64,000 bases of DNA from the NCBI RefSeq assembly GCF_026745355.1, contig NC_079203.1, positions 2,361,249 through 2,425,248 of the forward strand, in the 5' to 3' direction. Positions 23,501 to 34,036 of this stretch are shown here, piece after piece. The position numbers and the translations under genes are program-made. Position 1 is the stretch's first letter, and every line of letters starts with the position of its first letter. The notes under the pieces are model-generated. The model was not told where the DNA came from, did not search any database, and was given only the letters and a program-made list of their open reading frames with translations. This stretch comes from Beta vulgaris subsp. vulgaris. Lineage: Eukaryota; Streptophyta; Magnoliopsida; Caryophyllales; Amaranthaceae.

Positions 23501-24674
23501 AAATAGAACTTTTGCAAAAAGAAACAAAAATTAGGCATATCCTGTTGAAAGAAAATGATTAAACACTGCAAATTCTTAAGAGATGTGCTCAATTTGTTAA
23601 CAGAAGCATCAAAATGTGACAAATAGATGCAATTCCATGGACCATATACTAAAGATAAGGTTTTTTATATTTTTTTTCCAATTTCTTTCTTGGCAAAATT
23701 AAGCATTTTGGAGAAATTAAATTAAATAATCAATTCAGGAACTGAAAAAGTAGCAGCTGACTTTTGCAATAGATACTCTAATAGTACAAGTTGAAAACCA
23801 AATTCCCTTATTACTTTCTAACTAAAATAATCTCATAAAGTTGGACTTCCCTCATCATAAATAAATAATGCAATTTAAACAAAAAAAAAAAAAAAACTTC
23901 TCCAAAAAAAAAAAAATTCATTTCTAACTCATACAAGTCAACCAGTCAAAACCCAGAAACCCAAATTTTTCAAAAAAAAAAAATTAGGAAGAGAGAGAAA
24001 GAAAGTGTTTTAGAGAGAGAAAGTAAGCTTACAGAGTTTCTAACCACCATGTAAGGCATAGCATTGTATCTCGAAAGGTCCAAACAAACTTCCATTCCAG
24101 AATTTCCACACCCAATTACTAAAACCCTTTGATTTCTAAATTCATTCCCAGATTTATATAAACTTGTATGAATTAATTTCCCTTGAAATTTCTCAACTCC
24201 TTGAATTTCTGGTATCAAAGGTTCTGCATTTTCCCCTGTTGCAACAATTACCCACTTAGAAACATACTCAAAAACTTCATCCCCTTTAATTTTCAACCTC
24301 CAACTCATAATTTCTTCATCAAATTCTGCACTTTCAACTTCTTGGTTGAATTTAGGGGATAAATTGAAGTGGGTAGCATAAGATTCCATGTAAGAAATGA
24401 ATTGTTTCTTTGATGGGTATTTTGGATAATCTTCAGGAAACTCCATTAATGGAAGCTCACAAAATTTCTTAGGAAGATGAAGTTTTAAACGATCATATGT
24501 TTTTTGTTGCCATAAAGATGCAATGCAATCTGATCTTTCAAGAATTAAAGATGAAATTCCATGTTTTTTTAAGCAAGCTGATGTTGCTAATCCTGAGGGT
24601 CCTGCCCCAACTATTATGGGTCCCTCAAAAGCCACCATTTTTCTTGCTTTTTCTTCCTTACAAAAAAAACCCAT
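20524..24674 (-). CDS. YUCCA flavin monooxygenase (indole-3-pyruvate monooxygenase), four exons
   Basis: Auxin biosynthesis enzyme: YUCCA proteins use FAD, NADPH and O2 to convert indole-3-pyruvate to indole-3-acetic acid. Exons on the minus strand are 24674-24033, 23162-22914, 22082-21960 and 20724-20524. All junctions are GT-AG and phase 0, and they encode 214+83+41+66 = 404 aa, the usual family length. Visible motifs: FAD-binding GAGPSG (residues 23-28), an ATGENAEP segment (about 145-152), the FMO signature [11 protein letters not shown] (163-173), NADPH-binding GCGNSG (188-193), and the C-terminal [10 protein letters not shown] (from about 325). The first ATG (24674) is used here; a second in-frame ATG is at codon 13, just before the conserved part. 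Exon 3-4 residues ([23 protein letters not shown]) look most like the YUC1/YUC4 group, by recollection only. All exons are open, so the gene looks functional. Introns are 870, 831 and 1235 bp and hold a MITE and a duplication. A tight tissue-restricted pattern is typical of the family but cannot be read here. Confidence 0.95.
21721..21927. mobile_element. Stowaway MITE in YUCCA intron 3
   Basis: Ends CTTCCTCCGTTTTTTTAAAT and an inverted TTTCTTCCGTTTTCTTTTAG, flanked by TA at 21719-21720 and 21928-21929. It ends about 30 bp from the donor of intron 3 (21959), closer than most intronic MITEs. Confidence 0.8.
22336..22725. repeat. Diverged tandem duplication inside YUCCA intron 2
   Basis: A block starting AATTAAGATATGGCC at 22336 recurs at 22499 (163-bp period). 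It shares CATACCTGAAAACAAC, CATATCGATACCATTACTAC and ACAATAATATTCGATCTAAG. A third, more degenerate copy follows at about 22634-22725. The block contains no open frame. Confidence 0.85.
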
Positions 24675-24724
24675 CTTTTTGTTTTTTTATAATTCTACTA
24701 CAAATGTGAGTAATTTCTCTCTTT

Positions 24725-24783
24725 TTTTCTTGCTCTGTTTTTTTTTGCTCTGTTTTTTTTGCTCTGTTTTTTTTTTGCTCTGA
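24725..24783 (-). repeat. CAGAGC(A)n repeat in the YUCCA 5' leader or proximal promoter
   Basis: On the minus strand, CAGAGC followed by 7-10 A is repeated four times, ending about 50 bp before the YUCCA start codon. The repeat is simple and probably length-variable. Whether it is transcribed depends on the start site, which I cannot see. Confidence 0.8.
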
Positions 24784-24936
24784 AAGCGTGAAGATTAATG
24801 CAAAGGATTTTGGTAGGGTGTTTTTGTTGTTTCTCTCTCTAGATTTGATGAGTTTCTGTAAGAAAGAAGTGGAAGTGAAGGTTTCTTGAGTAGTGAGTAG
24901 TGAGATATTGGAGAAATATAAGTACAATATGTGTGT

Positions 24937-24957
24937 ATATATATATATATATATATG
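24937..24957 (-). promoter_or_regulatory. (AT)n tract, possible TATA region of YUCCA
   Basis: About ten AT dinucleotides lie roughly 265 bp upstream of the YUCCA ATG. It is the most TATA-like stretch in the expected range, but a microsatellite of this kind can also be incidental. Confidence 0.3.
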
Positions 24958-26426
24958 AAACCCTTGAATGTTTTTTTATAAAAAAAAATTAGTTTATTGT
25001 AGTTGCATATTTCCACTCTATTTTTGAGAATGTGATGTGCACGCTCTGTTTGATTTAAAATTTGTTTTATTTTAAGGGAAACTTGGTATGTTTAGTTATT
25101 ATCATCATTATTGCATTATAGGGTTGTTATTGGGAAGCCAAAGAGATCTTATTGCACCACAGTACTTTTTTCCCCTAGACATGTATGGTCATTTGGTCAT
25201 GGCTTTACCAAGAATATAAAGGAAAAAAAAGTATATAGCTATGTTGTGAATCAGATTGCTTAATAAGGTATGTTATGGGCTTTATTTTTTCTCTATGTTG
25301 TGTATTGTGATCCATTGTATGTACATCAGATTGTATAAAATAAAGGTAGTTATACACGTATCTAAGTTGTATTGGGTGTGTCACGTGTGTATGATAGACA
25401 CGCTTATAGTTATACTTAACCTAACGATGATAATATACAATGTCCGGTAAGCCCACATATTGTACATCAACCTTTATTTTGCCATGCACAATCTATATGT
25501 TTTGTGTCTTGCTGATCTGGATCAAACTTTGCGTGAGGGTGTGACTTGAATCACGTGTATAGAGACCCAAGTGATAATAAGGTGTTTAGACTGAGTATGG
25601 TTATTGATGAATTTTAGTGGAGTTTCAACATAAATCTTTATTCAGACTCTTGCGTTAATGTGTTAAAAGACTCCAGCAAGTTTGGAGATGGACTTTGAAA
25701 TTCAAAACTCCACTCAAGATTCTATTGTTGTTGAAGATCATGTGGTCATGCAACCACTTTTTTCCCCGACTAAATAGGGTTCTCCTACAAACCATTCGTA
25801 CTAAAATTGATTATTGGAAATATGAGGAATCAGTTCCCTCTTTCTTGTTAGAGTAAGGACCAATTCTACCAATCCTAGAGATCCAGGATTCATGGTGGAT
25901 CCAAGGCGATCAAATCATGCCATATCATCACACTCTATCATACTTAATTACATTATTTTAGGAGTTTAGGTAAGTCTTAAGATGAGTATGGGGATAATGC
26001 GTAAAATTAGGAAGAGTTTTTGCAAGTCTGGATAGTGAAAAAGTAGGTAAAAGTTAGTGAAAAGCTGATTTGGTACAGTTTGAATTTGAAGTTGAGTCTA
26101 ATGGATAAACTCACCCAACCTAATTCTTGTAGAAATAAAGGTGCATGCATGTCAATATTTTTTTCCCTAAATTGTTAGTGAGTGTCTGTCAAAAGTTAAT
26201 ATTTTTCATTTTAAAAAAATTTCATCACTTTTCTTTCTTTATCTCTTTACAAATTTATTACATTGTATTTTCCTAAAATTAAGGTTTTTATTATTAGTTG
26301 AAAGAATATGGTTCTTGTTTTTAATTATTTATTAAGAATCGACACAATTATGCATGCATAGTTTCCCCAAATAATGTTAGATTAAAATAAATTCCTAATT
26401 TACGTTGGATCTAGAGGTATTTTCTT
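24958..26426. other. Upstream spacer of YUCCA, no gene seen
   Basis: Distal promoter territory of the YUCCA gene. No coding region or bounded transposon was recognised. Confidence 0.4.
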
Positions 26427-27420
26427 AGGTACTGTCCACGATGGACAGGGACGCTGAATATCATTATTTTATTTAGTGTAGGCGAAATTGCTACTTGAAT
26501 TAGCGCTTCTATACGATAAACCCTACTTGAATTAGCCGTTTTGAAAGATAAACCACTACTTGAATTGGCTGTACTGTAAGATAAACCGCTAACTTGAATG
26601 ACGATGTACAATGACCAATTTGCTAATGGTTTATCATGTTGACCGCTAATATGAATAGCGGTCTCCTCATCCTCACTTTGTTGTTTTCGCACATTTCTCC
26701 CTTACCCACAATATTATGCTCATAGCAGTCAGCCCAGTCACCACCACTACCATTATATTCGTTCTACTTACTTGCTTCCCCTTTCTACATACATCCGCCA
26801 CCAGGCAACCACCATCCTTCTCTCTTTTCACCGCAACAACCCTTCTCGCTATTATTGCTTCCTTCGTCGGACTATGTCTCTCTTTCCATCGCGTGTAGTA
26901 ACAAAAATTAGTTAAGAATGTGAATTTTTATCATAATTGAAAAGCTCAACAACAACTACTTCACCACCACCTATGCATCTGTCTTCATCGTCGGACAACA
27001 ACCACAAGTTTTTTATTTCATCGCAGTAACAAACAACTTAGGTTTGTGATTTTTCTTTATTCAAAATTATCAACCTAAATTAACTTTTACAGATACTTAA
27101 ATAATTGATCGATAATGTAGGTATTCTATTGCGTTTTAATTGAATTTTTTTGAATTTGAGAATTGAATTAGAAGTATGTTTTGTGTTAGTAGATTTTGTG
27201 AAATTCTGATTTAGGGATTTTCTTTTGTAGTATGTAAAACCGCTACCCGGAGAAGCGGGTTTCCTCAATAAACTGCTATTTGAGGTGGCAATTTCTGCTA
27301 CCTCAGTTAGCTACTTATCATGAGATAAACCGGTACATCGAGTAGCGGTTTTATTTGAGAAACAAAATTATTTTTTTCATGTCTGTGATGACATGGACGT
27401 TGTCAAAGGAAATATTGTTG
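26427..27420. mobile_element. Fold-back element with repeated AAACCGCTA motifs at both ends
   Basis: The left part (26440-26680) holds at least five diverged repeats of GATAAACC(A/G)CTACTTGAAT. The right part (27235-27350) holds AAACCGCTACC, AAACTGCTATTTGAG and GTAGCGGTTTTATTTGAG in inverted sense. Outer ends are imperfect inverted copies (TGTCCACGATGGACAG on the left, CATGTCATCACAGACATG on the right, read on the minus strand). The middle (26700-27230) is unrelated and may be captured DNA. I could not find a target duplication, so the class is unknown. Confidence 0.5.
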
Positions 27421-27508
27421 GTTGTAGCACAAAGTAGGAAATATTTTTGGTTTCAACATTATTGAGGGGAAAAATTCTATAATGTAACAATTTAATACTC
27501 TATTTGCA

Positions 27509-27763
27509 CTCCCTCTGTTTTTTTTGTTCTTTCTCACTTTCCTGTGTACACCACCCAATGTACATCTTTGAACTTAAATATATTTCATTATATATTAGTA
27601 AACATTATAATGATTGAATATTAAGAATGTACTAATTGAGACGAATCAAACAAGACCCCACATGACTATATTTTCTTATAAATTGAAAATAATTGAGAAG
27701 GTTTTCTCTAAGTATGAATAGTATCAAGATTATAAGTGAGAACGCTAAAAAAAACAGAGGGAG
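27509..27763. mobile_element. Stowaway-like MITE
   Basis: Ends CTCCCTCTGTTTTTTTTGTT and the inverted CTCCCTCTGTTTTTTTTAGC, with TA after the right end (27764-27765) and CA in place of TA before the left. It shares GAGACGAATC and ACCCCACATGACTATATTTT with related copies at 8006-8223 and near 62650. Confidence 0.75.
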
Positions 27764-27965
27764 TATTTTTTTAGTTTGCTCACTTGTAATCTTGACACTA
27801 TTCACAATTAAAGGGAACCTTCTAAATTTTTTCTCAATATATAAGAAAAAAATAGTCATATATGGTCATGTTGATTCGTCTCAAATAGTACTTTATTAAT
27901 ATTCAATCGTGATAATTTTAGCTAATATATAATGAAATATGTCTAAGGTTAAGAAGGTGAATTGG
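27566..27965. repeat. About 400-bp palindrome formed by two inverted MITE bodies
   Basis: The interior of the MITE at 27509-27763 recurs in inverted orientation at about 27777-27965. For example ATATATTTCATTATATATTAG (left) matches CTAATATATAATGAAATATG (right), and GAGACGAATC matches GATTCGTCTC. The arms are about 190 bp around a 20-bp centre. Overlapping plus- and minus-strand frames here encode similar peptides, which is what a palindrome produces. Confidence 0.85.
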
Positions 27966-28084
27966 CAGACGCACACAATTATAACAAGCAAAGTTGAGAG
28001 TATCTATACGAACATATTAAAAAACGTTCCTGAACAAGGAACCGTGTCGTGGCACTATCCCTTAGAGTGTCTACTTCATATACA

Positions 28085-28200
28085 CCACATAAAAAAATAT
28101 TAAAAAATAAGGGCAGTACAAAGAAGGGGAGGGGGATTCGAACTTCTGACCTATCATTCACAACACCTCAATCTTAATCACTAGGTCAAAATATCCTTGG
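28085..28200 (-). mobile_element. tRNA-derived SINE (same family as 33905-34021)
   Basis: On the minus strand: CCAAGGATATTTTGACCTAG (start and A-box region), GGTCAGAAGTTCGAATCCCC (B box), then CTCCCCTTCTTTGTACTGCC. The same order and wording occur in the plus-strand copy at 33905. The 3' end passes into an A-rich tail. Target duplication not resolved. Confidence 0.75.
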
Positions 28201-29285
28201 TGCATGGTACAAGATTTGATTCTATGACTTCAAACATATATACTAAAGTGTTAACCACAATAATGTTTAGAGTTATAATTTCAAAGTAAAATGTTAATAA
28301 ATAAATTAAACTTCTGATTACTCGAAACATAACTCGGGTCTAAAAACTAAATTGCACACACAAACTTGATGGGTTGAGAGGACATTCATTGTGAATTTTC
28401 AACATAAAACATCTAATGTTGCATTCATTCTAGAACGAGGACTTGTTCATTAATCCACGTATTACGTTACATGCCATGCAACTTTTCTTCTTCGCTAGGA
28501 ATAGATGCCATGCAACTTTGTTACTAGGAAATAGGAATAAACAAAACACTATGATGTAAATGCACCTCATCTAAGAGGGAAAGGGTCACAGCACAACATT
28601 CTACTTATAGTTACATACTATAGACACTACTCACTTGGAATAGTTCTTAAAATCATGCCACCACGCCGTCAAAATAAGGATGATAAAAAAAATGTTCATG
28701 CCTTTAATCGTCATTGACAAGCTCCAATTTACCAAAAGAATTCCTATCATAATAGAAAAATGTCTTTTCATGAGAAATATAAGAGTTTAGGTGCTAGTAG
28801 CTAATTCGTGACATCTATACCTAGTATTAAAAATACAAAGTCCAAGGTCCCCCTTTTATATATTCTCTTACCTTTTCAATTCTTTTAATAAATAAAATTG
28901 AAAAGGAAAGCAGAATTTTATTCATGTGGAAACTCAAAAAATTGGATTTTGCATCTTTAGAATTTCCCCTTTTCTTTATGTTCAATTAGGTAAATCTTTC
29001 GGCTTTCAAAATTCTCCTCACAAAAGCAAAAGGTTAGAAAATTTTGAATAATCTATTAAGACAAAAATGTTTATTTGATAAAATGTCTTAAAGGTTGGCT
29101 TTTACTTAATATATATAAAACCTCACGCTTGATCGAACAACTTGCACATTAAGAAAGTTGTTTCATGAGGTTTGTGAATATGTGCTTTGTTGTCTCATTT
29201 CAATATCTTTATTTTCTCCAATTCTTCATACTCATACGATTTTAGAATGTAACACGTGTACTGAAACCAAAAGCTAATATATTAT
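28201..29285. other. AT-rich spacer, no gene seen
   Basis: No recognisable coding region, RNA gene or bounded transposon. Confidence 0.4.
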
Positions 29286-29557
29286 AAAGTTTTATATGCA
29301 CGTGATGCATACCAAAATATGTAAAAAAAATTAAATTAATTATTAATTACATTTAATAAATTAGGAAATTTTTAATCAGTCTATTCCAATGAAACAAAGA
29401 TTTTTAAATTTTGAAAAAAATTACTTGAGAGGAAAGCTGCATACGGTGTTGTAAATTATTATTGTTTCCTTTTTGTCGTGTCTTTTAATTTTTTTAATTA
29501 ATTAGGTAGTTATATCCTTTTTTCGTCTCCCACCCCTGTTGCCATATATAATAGAGA
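29286..29557 (-). mobile_element. Helitron copy 3, degenerate 3' end
   Basis: Read on the minus strand it starts TCTCTATTATATATGGCAAC at 29557, like the copies at 972 and 12735. It ends with a decayed hairpin (ATGCATCACGTGC) followed by ATATAAAACTTT where the others have CTAG. The mutated terminus suggests an older copy. Confidence 0.65.
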
Positions 29558-29559
29558 TA

Positions 29560-29800
29560 AGTTTTAGCAAAAATAAGTGTAATTCAACAAAAATAAGTTA
29601 AATTTAGCAAGAATAAGTTAAGTTTATTAAAGATAAGTTCAGTAAAAATAAGTTCTCCAACAAATTAAAAATAATTTAAAATCCGCAAGAATAAGTTAAG
29701 CAAAATTCTACTCTAAGCTTCAACAAAAATAAGTTCTATAAAGTTAAGTTCAACAAAAATAAGTTGAATTCAGCAAAATAAAATAAGTTATTCAAAAATA
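29560..29800 (+). repeat. Irregular AAAAATAAGTT repeat cluster
   Basis: The motif CAA(A/G)AATAAGTT and close variants occur about ten times with irregular spacing of 15-25 bp. Non-coding; it adjoins the Helitron 5' end. Confidence 0.75.
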
Positions 29801-30609
29801 AATTGAAGAAAACAAATATATATATGATTTGATGTTTTACTCAAATCATCATAAATTGTTTTGGCAAGAAAACAAATACTATACTATACTACTAGGAGTA
29901 AAAGTAATGACCAATATCAAAATTAAAATAAGTTAGTACCCTTAAAAAAGAAAGAACAATGATGTCAAGCTATAAATGTTGATATCTATTAGTACTTGTA
30001 TAAACCAATGTAAACACAAATTATTTTATCTAGAAAGTTTAATAAGTGTTTGACCCTCTGCTTCATTCAGGCATTCCCCATTACTTAAGCAAAGTATGTA
30101 CTTTTCAATGACATAAAAATTATCTGCAACTTCGTGAATACCAAACAAGCATGAACTCAATTTTCTAATAAAAATTATATCCGAAATATAAAATTGAGAT
30201 CAAGATAAAACTAAGCTCTTTTAATTTATTAAATCGGTTCTATATGAACTATGAAGTGAATTTATAATTTGATGATGACTTCAACGTTCCCCTTGAGTTG
30301 ACTAGTTTCCGACTGCTAGAATATATATAGAACTTCATGGGCATAGCAACATTCCAATGGTTGACATTATCGCAAATAAGCTTATACATATTGATATAAA
30401 AATACAATGTGCTTCAGTCACCTCACAACTCACATAAGTCATTAAGGTAATTTTAAAATGCAAAGGTCAATTAGGCTTTAAATTGTGTGAGAATTAGAGT
30501 GTCCTGATTGTAACAACCTTTTTTCCCAACTTGTTTTTTTTATAATAGTTATGGTCATTTTTCTTTGTTTAATTTGCTTACAAGTTACAACTAGCGGCTA
30601 ATTTTATGG

Positions 30610-31160
30610 TGTTGCAACGGAAGCGAATAAACAAATAATAAAACGCGAAAAACGAGTAAAGAACACGCAAAGATTTAACGAGGTTTGCTATTAATTTAAT
30701 AGCTACGTCCTTAGGGTAAGGATAAACTTTTTCACTATGATTAAGCGGAACCACGAATACAATAGTCAAGAGAATCATTTGAGTACTTTCTTCAATGAAT
30801 CGCTCAAAGCTCTCTTTCTCTTAGAACTTCTCTATTGTTTCTCTCTCTTGTGTTTTGATGATGAACTAACTCTAATTAACCCATACATAGAGTATATATA
30901 ATTAGGTTAACGATACATGAGCAAAAGAGGCAAAAGAAACAAGAGGAAAAAGGGAGTTTAATAAGCCCCGTGTGTTATACTCGACATTTGCTGCGCCCAA
31001 CGGCTCGTCATGCCAAACTTCCTGCTAGTGCCGCTCCCCGCGGCGCGTGGCGCACGGCGCACTTTTCCTTTTGCGTCTGATCTTGCCGCGCCCAACGACA
31101 TTTTTGCCGCGGCATGCGCTCTGACGATCTCCTTGATGAATGCTATACAATCCTCAACTC
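30610..31160 (-). mobile_element. LTR fragment with GC-rich U3 island, minus orientation
   Basis: Begins TGTTGCAACGGAAGCG (plus strand), which on the minus strand is an LTR end. It contains AACGAGGTTTGCTATTAAT and CTACGTCC, wording shared by many plant Copia LTRs, a TATATATA box near 30892-30900 and a GC-rich block at 30985-31125. A second copy of ACGCAAGATTTAACGAGG at 31170-31210 suggests a rearranged junction with the Copia fragment that follows. No target duplication found. Confidence 0.55.
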
Positions 31161-31234
31161 CTATGCTCAAGAACACGCAAGATTTAACGAGGTTTGCTAT
31201 TAATTTGATAACTAATGATTTGAGTAGATAAAGA

Positions 31235-31905
31235 TTGATTAATAGCGCCGTTTGTGCCATGATAAGTACTCAACTAGATGTTGCATATGCCTTGACCATG
31301 TGTAGCAGGTTCAAAGCAAATCCAGGAGAAGCACACTGTACTGGTGCTAAGGGCATCCTTAAGTACTTGAGGAGGACTAAAGGCATGTTCTTAGTCAATG
31401 GAGGAGAAAGTGAGTTGGTTGTTAAAGGTTATACTGATGCGAGCTTCCAAATCGACAGAGATGATTACCGCTCTCTGTCAGGGTACGTCTTTGTCTAAAT
31501 GGAGGAGAAAAGAGCTGGAAGAGTTGAAAGCAAAGCACTGTAGCAGACTCTACGACAGAATCAGAATATCTAACAATGGTTGAAGCAGCCAAGGAAGCAA
31601 TTTGGATAAAGAAGTTCTTGATAGAGCTGGATATCATACCTAGTGCTCTGGAGGGGATCGAGTTATTCTGTGATAACAATGGTGCTATTGCACAAGCAAA
31701 AGAACCGAGACCACATAACAAATCCAAACATGTAATGAGGAAATATCACCTCATTCGGGAGAGAGTTGACAGGAAGGATGTCGAAATCTGCAAAGTTCAC
31801 ACGGATGAGAATGTGGCTGATCCGCTCACTAAACCACTACCTCAAACCAAGCATGAGTGTCACGCTAGGACTATAGGCTTGAAGCAAATGTTAGAGTGGC
31901 TTTAG
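31235..31905 (+). pseudogene. Copia polyprotein 3' fragment (RT end and RNase H), frame-broken
   Basis: From 31235 the frame reads the connection region and RNase H of a Copia polyprotein: DVAYALTMCSRFKANPGEAH, LKYLRRTKGM, GYTDASFQIDRDD (RNase H catalytic region) and SGYVFV, then stops. A second frame from about 31576 carries EAAKEAIWIKKFL, CDNNGAIAQAKEP, HVMRKYHLIRERV and NVADPLTKPLPQ, ending at 31905. About 70 bp in between is shifted. Everything upstream (gag, protease, integrase, most of RT) is missing. It belongs to the same element as the LTR at 32731. Confidence 0.85.
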
Positions 31906-32848
31906 ATTGTACTAGGTTTAGAGAAACTTGTTACAGTGTAGAGACATGGTTTTGCTATTTTATGTTATTATGAGAATTAAATTTCTATCTTATTTAATTT
32001 TGGGTTGGTATTAAATAAAATACCCAAAATATATCTTGAATTCAATGGTTTTGCCGAATATGTGATTTGATGAATGAAACACCATAAGTAAACCGAATTC
32101 ATAGAATATTAGAGTTCCTAATCTAAGTCATTAAATTGGATATAGATGACTTACTAAGGATTAGCATATAAGATTGATTGATAGCGCCATTTCATTGGCT
32201 ATGGGAGAAGCAGGGGGATAGAATTGAGAAACCGCTTTTCCTTGGAGATGTTTAGTAAATCATATGAATATGTATAGTTGATACATGATCGAACAGACCC
32301 ACTTAGAAGTTTCTATAACTTCGTAATTATATCAGTGGATTCCTAAGACATGAGTGCAACACTGCTTGGCTTAATTATTGCTATAACTTTGAAGCTATCA
32401 AGCGTCATGCCATAAAATGGGACTATAAAGGCATCACTCGGGTTGTGCTAAAAAATGAGTGTGAGTTTTGATTGTCACAAGATTGAGAAGTCCTCGTATA
32501 TGAGATATGATGGGTGTCTTGGCCCCTTGGAGAGTGAAAATTGAAAAATGTATGGCCGTGCTCAAATGGATTATATGATGATCATTTGTTTGTCAATTTG
32601 AACTCGGATTTCAAGGACTAATTTGAAGACGAGTATGGATGATATAGAAATATGGTCATACTATCAAATTAGACACTGAGAGACTTAAGCAATTTAAATA
32701 TTGCACACTCGTCTCAGACAAGTGGGAGATTGAAGAAATTATGTCATCGACTCTAATGCAATTACTAAATATAATATGGATTGTATTATGGGGATAATAA
32801 GTTCATTAAATTGGATCGTCTATACTTCTTGCTAGATAATGCTATAGA

Positions 32849-32947
32849 ACTTTAGGTTTAGTAAATAATAAAATGAAACCCAACTAAATGAAGTTGGGTT
32901 TCAGGTTTAGTACGCAATTTCAATTTATTATATACTAAACCTAAAGT
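32849..32947. repeat. Nested perfect inverted repeats (hairpin) in the LTR
   Basis: An outer arm ACTTTAGGTTTAGTA (32849-32863) pairs exactly with TACTAAACCTAAAGT (32933-32947). An inner arm GAAACCCAACT (32875-32885) pairs exactly with AGTTGGGTTTC (32892-32902) around a six-base loop. Confidence 0.95.
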
Positions 32948-32961
32948 CTTAAATCAAACTT

Positions 32962-33047
32962 TAGCTTATTATTATCATATTCATACCTAATGCATCATCA
33001 AAATTTAGCTTATTATTATCATATTCATACCTAATGCATCATCATCT
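32962..33047 (+). repeat. Two-copy tandem duplication of about 43 bp
   Basis: TTTAGCTTATTATTATCATA followed by TTCATACCTAATGCATCATC occurs twice in a row without change, separated by AAAA/AAAT. The lack of divergence indicates recent origin. Confidence 0.9.
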
Positions 33048-33904
33048 GTAAAACCCACGCTTTAAAACCAACTAGTATATGGGTCCGGTTGTCCCGAGTT
33101 GGTATTACACTTAAAACAACCTAGATCAACAAAAGAAAAACTTAGAGCCCATGAACGACTCTAGGGTGGCCGACCAAAGAGGAATAATGGGAGGGGATTC
33201 CTAACCTAATTTATTCCTATAATTAGGTGGAGAAACCGAAAAATAAAACAATACATTTCTCTCCTCTTTTTTCTCTCTTTCAAAGTCACGTAATATTAAC
33301 TATAAGAAAAGAAGAGCGGCCCTTCTTCCTTCCAACTAGCATTGGTGGAGTGTTGATCTCAATTGGTGAACCAAGTAGAGGAATCTCAGTTGCGGTTCTA
33401 TCTCTGGATCTCGACGAGCTTTGTGAAAATCACGCATCAAAGGTAAAACTATTATGCGATCTTTGATTGTATATGCATGAGATCCTGTTTTAAGTGCTTA
33501 TAAATATGATTCATGAAATTACGCTTATAGTACTTATAATCCTACAATAACAACCTGCACGCATATTCTATGTGTTCTTTTAAGTCAAATCATACCCTAC
33601 CCGTAGAAAGCTATGCAATGATCAATCAGTTATAGAAGAATAAAAACCAATCAAACAAAAGAACAGTAAATTAAAAATGACATAATCAACCAATTTACAT
33701 TAGGATTTAGGAATACATTGTTTGAACTTGAAAGTGAGAGGGACAATACTTTCCTAGCTTCTTTCTCGGATGATTAAGCTAAGGTGGTTGATACAGGTAA
33801 TATAAGTATCACTAGCTATATGGCAAGAAATTGAGATTAAAGTTACGAAAAGTAAAGAGCAAATGCAAATATGGTTACTGTGATGTACTACATGTCTACA
33901 TGTA

Positions 33905-34021
33905 CCAATGATGTCTTTGCCTAGTGGTTAAGATTGAGGTGCTGTAAACGATAGGTCACAGATTCAAATCCCCCCTCCCCTTCTTTGTACTGCCTTCGTG
34001 GCTCATATGCATAAAAAAAAA
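33905..34021 (+). mobile_element. tRNA-derived SINE with perfect 15-bp target duplication
   Basis: Head TTTGCCTAGTGGTTAAGATT (A box) and GGTCACAGATTCAAATCCCC (B box), body CTCCCCTTCTTTGTACTGCC, and a tail of ten A. ACATGTCTACATGTA flanks it on both sides (33890-33904 and 34022-34036) without mismatch. This gives the exact length (117 bp) of the SINE family also found at 28085-28200. Confidence 0.95.
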
Positions 34022-34036
34022 ACATGTCTACATGTA

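Larger units (their letters stand above)
32731..33552 (+). mobile_element. 3' LTR of the truncated Copia element
   Basis: A polypurine tract AAGTGGGAGAT ends at 32730, followed by TGAAGAAATTATG, the LTR start; a CA end is plausible near 33552. The 5' LTR was not found, so the element is 5'-truncated. The LTR contains a strong nested hairpin (32849-32947) and a tandem duplication (about 32962-33047). The open frame at 33227-33466 has no recognised motif. Confidence 0.65.

Noticed and set aside
27632..27899. Two hydrophobic ORFs on opposite strands with similar peptides, as if related genes
   Set aside because: The similarity is caused by the MITE palindrome, and no start or promoter context supports coding.
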